This document shows, piece by piece, positions 1 through 5,403 of a stretch of 5,403 bases of DNA; the first letter of the stretch is position 1; the number at the start of each line of letters is the position of its first letter. The DNA lies in NCBI GenBank assembly GCA_028288315.1, contig JAQBNY010000181.1, positions 1 to 5,403 on the forward strand. Direction: 5' to 3'. The notes below the pieces were generated by a model. The model did not search any database and was not told the origin of the DNA. It saw only the letters and a program-made list of their open reading frames with translations. The position numbers were made by a program, and so were the translations under genes. Origin of the DNA: Mucilaginibacter sp. (GTDB lineage Bacteria; Bacteroidota; Bacteroidia; Sphingobacteriales; Sphingobacteriaceae).

Positions 1-80
1 GATGTTAAACTACAATTGAGTCGTTACATTTTATGTGAAATAGATGTATAGTAATTTAAAAAACTGTGCAATAAATGGGC

Positions 81-110
81 TTACAATAAGAAAATATTTT
101 GTTATAATAA
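81..110. repeat. Imperfect AT-rich palindrome
   Basis: The 30-base element is centred on the perfect 10-base palindrome AAAATATTTT at 91-100. Counting outward from the centre, 12 of 15 positions are complementary; the mismatches are at 90/101, 85/106 and 84/107. Such symmetry is easier to reach by chance in DNA this AT-rich, so a role as a protein-binding site or weak hairpin is only a possibility. Confidence 0.35.
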
Positions 111-123
111 TCTTCTCATGTTG

Positions 124-154
124 CCATATTATTTTGTCACAATAAATAATATGG
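124..154. repeat. Perfect 11-bp inverted repeat, possible hairpin
   Basis: CCATATTATTT at 124-134 is exactly reverse-complemented by AAATAATATGG at 144-154, separated by the 9-base loop TGTCACAAT. Transcribed from either strand this could fold into a stem of mostly A-U pairs closed at its base by two G-C pairs. It could end the minus-strand transcript from the oxidase gene, but no U-tract follows the stem in that direction, so it is not a textbook terminator. An operator for an unseen gene to the left is an alternative. Confidence 0.5.
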
Positions 155-305
155 TCCGATTATTCTTTGCTTTGGATAATTCTGCCCGAAAGGGGAGGAT
201 ACTACCGATGGCCGGTTTCATGATGATCTTCTCAATCACGTTACAGTCTTCCCTGGCGAAGCAGTCACCGATACCCATGCGGTAATTATTAGAAGTTGCG
301 GTATT
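129..305 (-). pseudogene. Possible decayed coding fragment, identity uncertain
   Basis: On the minus strand a frame stays open from just after a TAA at 306-308 down to a TAA at 129-131. From its only early ATG (276-278) it would give 49 residues beginning MGIGDCFARED and continuing with CNVIEKIIMKPAIGS. The phrase pattern (GIG, then a cysteine, IEK, II, K, AIGS) faintly recalls the hexapeptide-repeat C-terminal part of sugar-nucleotidyltransferases such as GlgC, where similar IG and IIDKN phrases occur. That resemblance is my own pattern reading and is weak. The raised GC content against the flanks supports former coding DNA. It may equally be a chance frame. Confidence 0.2.
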
Positions 306-342
306 TTACTCCTATAGATGCATACTTTACCCACTAAAATGG

Positions 343-1689
343 CTAAATACTCCCGTATATGTTTCTGTTTAAAAACTCATTGAGGAACTTGCCTTTCGGA
401 TCATATGAAGCAACTACCTTTTTAAAGTCGGTCAGCTTTTCATACCGCGAGGCTAGTATTTTTGGTGAAATGGAGAATATTTTACCCCAGTGTGGACGTA
501 CATTATAGGGCGCCAGTTCTTTTTCAATGAGAGGCAATAATTTCATTACTGCTGCAGTTTCAGGCTTCCAGGTAAAGTGTATCGTTACTGATGTTTGGTT
601 GTGGCACGGGCTCATCCATAAGTTGTCTGCCGCAATGGTGCGGATCTCTGTAATAAATAGATGCGGACCAATTTGTTTCCCTAACCGGGATATGGCCGAA
701 ATAGCCTCGACTGCATGATGCAGGGGTATAAAAAACTCGGATTGCAGTTCTTTACCCGTGCTCGGCGTAAAGCCCATCTTAAAATGCGGTAAACGCTCGT
801 ACCATACACCGGGAACGCCCATCTGGTCGGTACATTTCTCAGCCGATTGTGTTATAACGGGATGCAGATTTTTAGTAGCGGCTTTAGCCCCATAAAACTC
901 AGCTTCGGCATGATCTTTCTCGGTGCCAACCCGGCTTTTTATCCAAACTTCGCTCATGTTCTCGCCCTGCCAGTCGGTAAACAGGCTTACGCTGTATCCT
1001 GCTGAAACGATCTTTTCGAAATTCTGCTTTACCTGCGCCAGAGGCATATTGGTGAACACCCGCTGCCTTACCATAAAAGTTGGGATAATGTCCAGTGTAA
1101 CCTTGGTGATCACCCCAATGGCACCCAAGCCAACAACTACTGCATTAAGCTTTGCTGCGTCAGTAGCTTTAGAAAAATGAATTACCGAACCATCGGCAAT
1201 TACCATTTCCAGGCCGCTAACCGAACTTGCCAGGTTACCATTTTTGATACCTGAACCATGTGTAGCGGTAGTAATAGAACCTGCAACAGAAATATGCGGC
1301 AGCGAAGCCAGGTTATGCAAAGCAAAGCCCTGGGTGTGCAGGTATGGAGCTAATTTTCCGTATTTGATACCGCCTTCTACAGTAACGGTTTTGTTTTTTC
1401 TATCTAATGAAACTACTGTATTCAAATCGCGGGTTGATAGCAGGTCATCCTTGCTATCGGCAATTGTATTAAAGCAATGCCTTGTGCCCAAAGTTTTGAG
1501 TTTGGGATGTTTTTTAACCACAGCTTGCACCTCGGCTACCGACTTTGGATATTGCACATTGGCTGTACTGTAAGTGATGTTGCCCGCCCAGTTTTGGAGC
1601 TTTGGTGCCTGTGCCCATGAATTAAGCGGTGCAAGCAATGGACCGGCGGCAATGGTAGCACCAAACCGGATAAAGGCTTTTCTTTTCAT
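343..1689 (-). CDS. Exported FAD-dependent alditol oxidase-like protein (AldO/VAO family)
   Basis: This 448-residue protein belongs to the vanillyl-alcohol-oxidase-type flavoproteins and closely follows Streptomyces AldO, which oxidises the terminal hydroxyl of alditols such as xylitol and sorbitol and passes electrons to oxygen, making peroxide. The FAD domain comes first: GTRHCFN places His71 at the position of the covalent flavin histidine of AldO (His46), and ASLPHISVAGS (from residue 128) with ATHGSG (142-147) forms the flavin-binding core. In the cap and C-terminal part, Glu348, Arg350, Thr373 and Lys403 (in RPHWGK) match the AldO substrate-site residues Glu320, Arg322, Thr345 and Lys375. 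Residues 1-28 are an extra signal peptide (KRKAFIRFG, hydrophobic stretch, AQA at 26-28), absent from AldO and Tat-like but with RK instead of RR. A covalent flavin protein exported folded would fit Tat. The stop codon is TAG. Substrate and true electron acceptor are unproven; a sugar-lactone oxidase or dehydrogenase is the alternative. Confidence 0.9.
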   Translation of the reverse strand: MKRKAFIRFGATIAAGPLLAPLNSWAQAPKLQNWAGNITYSTANVQYPKSVAEVQAVVKKHPKLKTLGTRHCFNTIADSKDDLLSTRDLNTVVSLDRKNKTVTVEGGIKYGKLAPYLHTQGFALHNLASLPHISVAGSITTATHGSGIKNGNLASSVSGLEMVIADGSVIHFSKATDAAKLNAVVVGLGAIGVITKVTLDIIPTFMVRQRVFTNMPLAQVKQNFEKIVSAGYSVSLFTDWQGENMSEVWIKSRVGTEKDHAEAEFYGAKAATKNLHPVITQSAEKCTDQMGVPGVWYERLPHFKMGFTPSTGKELQSEFFIPLHHAVEAISAISRLGKQIGPHLFITEIRTIAADNLWMSPCHNQTSVTIHFTWKPETAAVMKLLPLIEKELAPYNVRPHWGKIFSISPKILASRYEKLTDFKKVVASYDPKGKFLNEFLNRNIYGSI

Positions 1690-1737
1690 AAATAAATACG
1701 CTTTAATTGGTTAATGCAATGTAATGCTTAAGTTTTA

Positions 1738-1770
1738 CAAAAAGAATGGCTTATAATTATTCATTTCAAA
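1738..1770 (-). promoter_or_regulatory. Weak candidate promoter for the alditol oxidase gene
   Basis: Read on the minus strand, TTTG (complement of 1767-1770) is followed after 21 bases by TCTTTTTG (complement of 1738-1745). The second box differs from the Bacteroidota consensus TAnnTTTG at one defined position (C for A). Initiation would fall near 1731, leaving a leader of about 40 bases before the ATG at 1689. The leader shows no Shine-Dalgarno sequence. In AT-rich DNA a match of this quality can arise by chance. Confidence 0.35.
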
Positions 1771-1869
1771 CTCTCAGTAACGAAGTATTAAAGAGTTGAG
1801 ATGGCACATACTACTTTCTCTTTGTCTGGTCTATAATTAGGCAACTAAACTGTTAAATCATTGTCATGT

Positions 1870-1893
1870 TATTTATACTTTTTTGTATAAATA
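1870..1893. promoter_or_regulatory. Perfect 9-bp inverted repeat over the suf -33 box, candidate operator
   Basis: TATTTATAC at 1870-1878 is exactly mirrored by GTATAAATA at 1885-1893, with a spacer of six T residues (1879-1884). The right arm overlaps the last base of the TTTG -33 box (1882-1885) and the spacer covers its first three. A bound dimeric repressor would therefore block RNA polymerase. suf operons are commonly controlled by iron or cluster-sensing regulators (IscR/SufR-type or Fur), but this sequence is not a recognisable IscR or Fur box, so the regulator is unknown. Confidence 0.5.
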
Positions 1894-1913
1894 GATAAGG
1901 GGCTGTATATTTG
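1882..1913 (+). promoter_or_regulatory. Bacteroidota-type promoter of the suf operon
   Basis: TTTG at 1882-1885, a spacer of 20 bases and TATATTTG at 1906-1913 fit exactly the Bacteroidota housekeeping promoter pattern TTTG / TAnnTTTG. Transcription should start near 1919-1921, giving a leader of roughly 30 bases before the sufB ATG. That is too short for a riboswitch, so control most likely acts on initiation, consistent with the inverted repeat overlapping the -33 box. Confidence 0.7.
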
Positions 1914-1948
1914 TATTTAGAATTATTGCTGATCCAAATCTATTAAAG

Positions 1949-3403
1949 ATGAGCAAAATGAAAGAAGAACTAAACACGCTGCAACAAACCGTATCAAGTG
2001 ACTATAAATATGGGTTTGTTACAGATATCGATACGGATATAGTCCCTAAGGGGATTGATGAAACAATCATCAGACTTATATCGGCCAAAAAAAACGAGCC
2101 CGAATGGATGCTGGACTGGCGCCTGAAAGCCTATACCCAATGGCAAAAAATGGAAGAGCCTAAATGGCCGAATGTGACCTATCCGCCAATCAATTACCAG
2201 GATATTATTTATTACGCCGCACCCAGGCAGAAAGAGAAATTAAACAATCTTGACGAGATTGATCCTGAATTACTCCGCACGTTTGAAAAATTGGGCATTT
2301 CAATTGATGAACAGAAACGCCTGAGCGGAGTAGCTGTCGATGTGGTGATGGACAGTGTTTCTGTTGCTACTTCGTTTAAAAAGCAACTGGCTGATATTGG
2401 GGTCATCTTCTGTTCCATGAGTGAAGCTATACAGCAACATCCTGACCTGGTAAAAAAATACATGGGTTCTGTGGTACCCATGACGGATAATTATTTTGCT
2501 GCATTAAATGCTGCTGTTTTTACCGATGGTTCTTTTTGCTATATCCCTAAAGGAGTGCGCTGCCCGATGGAGCTGTCTACCTATTTCCGGATCAATACGG
2601 AGAATTCAGGGCAGTTTGAACGCACGCTGATCATTGCAGAAGATGATAGCTACGTAAGCTATCTGGAGGGTTGCACAGCCCCTATGCGTGACGAAAATCA
2701 ACTGCATGCCGCGGTGGTGGAACTGGTTGCGCTAAATAAAGCGGAGATTAAATATTCTACCGTTCAAAACTGGTATCCCGGTGATAAGGAAGGTCATGGC
2801 GGTATTTATAATTTTGTAACCAAACGCGGGATATGCCTGGGCGAACGTTCAAAAATATCATGGACACAGGTAGAAACTGGTTCGGCTATCACCTGGAAAT
2901 ACCCCAGCGTAATTTTAAAGGGAGATTATTCAATTGGCGAGTTTTATTCTGTTGCCCTTACCAATAATCATCAGCAGGCTGATACAGGCACCAAAATGAT
3001 ACATTTAGGTAAGAATACAAAAAGCAGAATTGTTGCAAAAGGGATTTCTGCGGGATATAGTAACAATAGTTACCGCGGATTGGTGCGCGCCAGTAAGTGG
3101 GCCACCAATGCCCGTAATTATTCGCAGTGCGATTCTTTGTTGCTGGGCGATAAGTGTGGTGCAAACACCTTTCCTTATATAGAAGTTAAAAACACTACCG
3201 CTATTGTTGAACACGAAGCAACTACATCAAAAATTGGCGAAGATCAGCTTTTTTATTGCAGGCAACGAGGTATTGACACAGAAACCGCTGTGGCATTAAT
3301 TGTTAACGGTTTTGCCAAAGAGGTAATGAACCAGTTGCCTATGGAGTTTGCTGTAGAGGCACAAAAGTTACTTGCCATTAGCCTGGAAGGTAGTGTAGGT
3401 TAA
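1949..3403 (+). CDS. sufB: Fe-S cluster assembly scaffold protein SufB
   Basis: SufB is the core scaffold of the SufBC2D complex in the cytoplasm; it accepts sulfur from the cysteine desulfurase partner and assembles a nascent iron-sulfur cluster at the SufB-SufD interface. The 484 residues are close to the E. coli length of 495. Residues shown to matter in E. coli SufB can be placed here: Arg214 and Asn216 (FRIN), Cys242 (EGCTAP), Gln273 and Trp275 (VQNW), Lys292, Cys394 (SQCDSLLLGD, matching E. coli Cys405) and Glu421-His422-Glu423 (EHEATTS). The middle and C-terminal parts carry the right-handed beta-helix core. No intein interrupts it, unlike mycobacterial SufB. The ATG at 1949 follows an A-rich leader without a Shine-Dalgarno sequence; Met4 is a possible alternative start. 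It is the first gene of the operon, 34 bases ahead of sufC. Confidence 0.98.
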   Translation: MSKMKEELNTLQQTVSSDYKYGFVTDIDTDIVPKGIDETIIRLISAKKNEPEWMLDWRLKAYTQWQKMEEPKWPNVTYPPINYQDIIYYAAPRQKEKLNNLDEIDPELLRTFEKLGISIDEQKRLSGVAVDVVMDSVSVATSFKKQLADIGVIFCSMSEAIQQHPDLVKKYMGSVVPMTDNYFAALNAAVFTDGSFCYIPKGVRCPMELSTYFRINTENSGQFERTLIIAEDDSYVSYLEGCTAPMRDENQLHAAVVELVALNKAEIKYSTVQNWYPGDKEGHGGIYNFVTKRGICLGERSKISWTQVETGSAITWKYPSVILKGDYSIGEFYSVALTNNHQQADTGTKMIHLGKNTKSRIVAKGISAGYSNNSYRGLVRASKWATNARNYSQCDSLLLGDKCGANTFPYIEVKNTTAIVEHEATTSKIGEDQLFYCRQRGIDTETAVALIVNGFAKEVMNQLPMEFAVEAQKLLAISLEGSVG

Positions 3404-3437
3404 ATTTTAAAACATATCTAATACACACAGAACTATC

Positions 3438-4202
3438 ATGCTATCAATAAAAAACATACACGCAACGATTGAAGGGAAACAAATATTAAACGGGATTGAC
3501 CTGGATATTAAACCAGGAGAAGTTCATGCCATTATGGGGCCAAATGGTTCAGGCAAAAGCACACTGGCTTTGGTGTTGGCAGGCAGGGATGGGTATGAGG
3601 TAACACAGGGCTCGGCTACCTTTTCAGGTAAAAATCTAATAGAAATGCCACCCGAAGACCGCGCACGTGAAGGCTTATTTCTTGCTTTTCAGTACCCTGT
3701 TGAAATACCTGGGGTAAGTACCACTAATTTCATCAAAACAGCAGTAAACGAAAAGCGGAAATATCAGGGCGAAGAACCATTGGATGCAGTTGCTTTTTTG
3801 AAAAAGCTGAAAGAGAAAATGGCGCTGGTCAATATAGATCAGTCTTTACTGAGCCGGTCTGTTAACGAAGGTTTTTCTGGCGGCGAAAAAAAACGTAACG
3901 AAATTTTTCAAATGGCCATGTTGGAACCTAAGCTGGCCATACTGGATGAAACGGATTCGGGTTTGGATATAGATGCCCTGCGAATTGTAGCTAAAGGCGT
4001 AAATCAATTGCGCCACAAGGACCGGGCCATACTGATCATTACCCACTATCAACGATTGCTGGACTACCTTACGCCTGATTTTGTGCACGTGTTGTACAAT
4101 GGCCGCATTGTTAGGTCTGGCGGTAAAGAGCTGGCCCTGGAACTAGAAGAAAAGGGATATGATTTTATTAAGGACGAGTTGAGTTTAACGGCAGATTTAT
4201 AA
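3438..4202 (+). CDS. sufC: Fe-S cluster assembly ATPase SufC
   Basis: SufC is the ABC-type ATPase subunit of SufBC2D. It is soluble and not a transporter; ATP binding dimerises two SufC subunits and reshapes SufB-SufD so that a cluster can form. The 254 residues hold every ABC motif in order: Walker A GPNGSGKST (34-42, Lys40), Q-loop Gln85 in FQYP, signature FSGGEKKR (146-153), Walker B LAILDE ending in Glu171, D-loop SGLD (174-177) and switch His203. Numbering coincides with E. coli SufC at Lys40, Lys152, Glu171, Asp173 and His203, including the Lys152-Glu171 pair that forms the unusual salt bridge of resting SufC. The C-terminus is a few residues longer than in E. coli (248). No Shine-Dalgarno sequence precedes the ATG. 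It lies between sufB and sufD with short gaps and is surely cotranscribed. Confidence 0.98.
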   Translation: MLSIKNIHATIEGKQILNGIDLDIKPGEVHAIMGPNGSGKSTLALVLAGRDGYEVTQGSATFSGKNLIEMPPEDRAREGLFLAFQYPVEIPGVSTTNFIKTAVNEKRKYQGEEPLDAVAFLKKLKEKMALVNIDQSLLSRSVNEGFSGGEKKRNEIFQMAMLEPKLAILDETDSGLDIDALRIVAKGVNQLRHKDRAILIITHYQRLLDYLTPDFVHVLYNGRIVRSGGKELALELEEKGYDFIKDELSLTADL

Positions 4203-4229
4203 GCTGATATAAATTAAACAAACAAGATC

Positions 4230-5403
4230 ATGGTCGACGTAAGTTATTTTAAGGACCGGTTTGAACAGCTGCAAAATGCAAGCACAGATAGTGAGATCGC
4301 CAAGATCCGGCTTGAAGGTTTTGATATTTTTAACAAAACAGGCCTTCCTGCTTCTCGTAATGAGGAATGGAAATATACAAGTATAAGCGGCCTGTTTGAT
4401 AAGGTGTACTATTTGGCAGGTGATGACGGGAAGCTGGGTATTACCCAATTTGACGTTGATGCCATCAGATTGCCGGGACACCAGCAAGCCAATGAACTGG
4501 TTTTTGTAAATGGCCGGTTTATGCCTTCTTTTTCAACTATCCGTTCTTCGGATGATAAGTTAACCGTGCTGTCATTAGAACAGGCCGCAAAAGGAATATA
4601 CAAAAAGCTGGTTAAGGAACACCTGGGACAGAGCAGCGGTTATATTAAAGATGGGGTCCATGCGCTCAACACATCATTCATCTATGGCGGAGTTTTTATT
4701 CACGTTGCTAAAGGGATGGAATTGGAACATCCTGTTTATTTGTATCATCTTTCTGACGTTAGGGAACATCACACCCTTTCCCAGCCCCGCAGCCTGGTAT
4801 ATGTTGATGAAGGAAGCAAATTGCAATTAATGGAAACTTATAAAACTATCGGCACATCAAATGGCTTCACCAACGAGGTGATGGAAGTGGTGATTAACGA
4901 TAATGCCTTTGTGGAATATTATAAGATACAAAACGATACAGCCAACGCCAGTCAGGTCAGCACAACACACATCAGGCAAACGGGTTTAAGTCATGTACAT
5001 GCCGTAACTATTACGCTTAGCGGCGGCATGATCCGTAATAATATGAACCTGGTGCTGGAAGCGGCAGGCAGCGAAGCACACCTGTATGGGCTATATATGT
5101 TAAAAGACCGCACACATGTTGATAACCATACTTTGGTAGATAACAGGGAACCCAATTGTTGTAGTAACCAGTTATATAAAGGAATTGTGGACGATAATGC
5201 CACAGGAGTGTTCAATGGAAAAATAATGGTGCAGCCGCAGGCACAAAAAACCAATGCTTATCAATCTAATAAAAACATCTTATTATCTGATAATGCAAGT
5301 ATCAATACCAAGCCACAGCTGGAGATTTTTGCTGATGACGTAAAATGTTCGCATGGTTGTACCGTAGGGCAATTGGATGAAGCCGCCTTGTTCTATTTAA
5401 GGG
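4230..5403 (+). CDS. sufD: Fe-S cluster assembly protein SufD (C-terminus cut by window edge)
   Basis: SufD is the SufB paralogue that pairs with it in the SufBC2D scaffold; it is linked to iron acquisition and to forming the cluster site at the interface. Translating from the ATG at 4230 gives 391 uninterrupted codons with no stop before the edge; SufD is usually about 420-450 residues in this phylum, so some tens of residues are missing. Visible marks are the N-terminal helical region with LPASRNEEWKYTS (residues 39-51), a central beta-helix with HVHAVTITLSGG and NNMNLVLEA, then VDNREPNCCSNQLYKGI, and the late motif DDVKCSHGCTVGQLDEA. In the last, Cys373 and His375 match E. coli Cys358 and His360, which are needed for cluster assembly. 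The start follows an A-rich 27-base gap after sufC. The short frames on the opposite strand here are shadows. Confidence 0.97.
   Translation, partial: MVDVSYFKDRFEQLQNASTDSEIAKIRLEGFDIFNKTGLPASRNEEWKYTSISGLFDKVYYLAGDDGKLGITQFDVDAIRLPGHQQANELVFVNGRFMPSFSTIRSSDDKLTVLSLEQAAKGIYKKLVKEHLGQSSGYIKDGVHALNTSFIYGGVFIHVAKGMELEHPVYLYHLSDVREHHTLSQPRSLVYVDEGSKLQLMETYKTIGTSNGFTNEVMEVVINDNAFVEYYKIQNDTANASQVSTTHIRQTGLSHVHAVTITLSGGMIRNNMNLVLEAAGSEAHLYGLYMLKDRTHVDNHTLVDNREPNCCSNQLYKGIVDDNATGVFNGKIMVQPQAQKTNAYQSNKNILLSDNASINTKPQLEIFADDVKCSHGCTVGQLDEAALFYLR

Larger units (their letters stand above)
1..342. other. Intergenic stretch with no convincing gene
   Basis: No reading frame here looks like a complete protein gene, and I see no tRNA, CRISPR repeat or insertion-sequence end. 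Bases 1-160 are strongly AT-rich and contain two palindromic elements (81-110 and 124-154). Bases about 160-290 are clearly richer in G and C and carry short open frames on both strands, which suggests decayed coding DNA rather than a pure regulatory spacer. The stretch lies downstream of the minus-strand alditol oxidase gene, so its terminator should fall here, but no stem followed by a clear T-run on the minus strand is evident. Confidence 0.7.

Noticed and set aside
208..285. A 25-codon plus-strand frame (starting MAGFMMIFS) preceded by GGGGAGG at 192-198, a good Shine-Dalgarno match at 9-base spacing.
   Set aside because: It overlaps the possible minus-strand coding remnant, is very short, resembles nothing I know, and the other genes here use no Shine-Dalgarno sequence, so the purine run is probably coincidental.
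278..308. Short direct repeat TGCGGTA at 278-284 and 297-303.
   Set aside because: Seven bases repeated twice is within chance expectation and shows no flanking symmetry or target-site feature.
527..1573. Several plus-strand open frames of 63-109 codons within this interval.
   Set aside because: They lie fully inside the well-supported minus-strand oxidase gene and encode no recognisable protein pattern; they are antisense shadows.
1949..3403. Possible intein in SufB, as known from mycobacteria.
   Set aside because: The reading frame has normal length and conserved SufB sequence throughout, with no insertion and no intein splice-junction motifs.
3404..3437. Possible terminator or internal promoter between sufB and sufC, suggested by the AT-rich TTTTAAAA stretch.
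   Set aside because: There is no GC-bearing stem and no TTTG / TAnnTTTG pair; the gap is a normal intra-operon spacer.
2212..5254. Minus-strand open frames of 64-96 codons opposite sufB, sufC and sufD.
   Set aside because: Each lies opposite conserved suf coding sequence, lacks a plausible promoter or family signature, and reflects codon bias on the sense strand.

Overview
The window looks like chromosomal DNA from a member of the Bacteroidota, most likely a soil or freshwater Sphingobacteriaceae-type genus such as Mucilaginibacter or Pedobacter. The genus is inferred from protein style and is not proven. Supporting signs are moderate GC content, A-rich leaders without Shine-Dalgarno sequences before the suf genes, an exact Bacteroidota-type promoter (TTTG, 20-nt spacer, TAnnTTTG), and Bacteroidota-like Suf proteins.

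Layout from left to right. Positions 1-342 hold no convincing gene. The first ~160 bases are very AT-rich with two palindromic elements; the next ~130 are more GC-rich and may be a decayed coding fragment. Positions 343-1689 (minus strand) encode a complete exported FAD-dependent alditol oxidase-like protein of the VAO/AldO family. Positions 1690-1948 are a divergent promoter region. From 1949 to the right edge runs sufB-sufC-sufD on the plus strand with gaps of 34 and 26-27 bases. sufD is cut by the window edge after 391 codons and has no stop inside the window.

SufB, SufC and SufD form the SufBC2D scaffold, which builds iron-sulfur clusters in the cytoplasm. SufC is the ATPase, and SufB and SufD provide the assembly surface. 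All residues I could place by comparison with the E. coli proteins are present, so the complex should be functional. The sulfur-supply genes (sufS, sufE or sufU) and an A-type carrier would be expected downstream but are not visible. The divergent oxidase has no obvious metabolic link to cluster assembly.

The most notable unexplained element is a perfect 9-bp inverted repeat with a T6 spacer that overlaps the -33 box of the suf promoter, a good candidate operator. I did not find an evidently new biological system; the gene content is otherwise ordinary.
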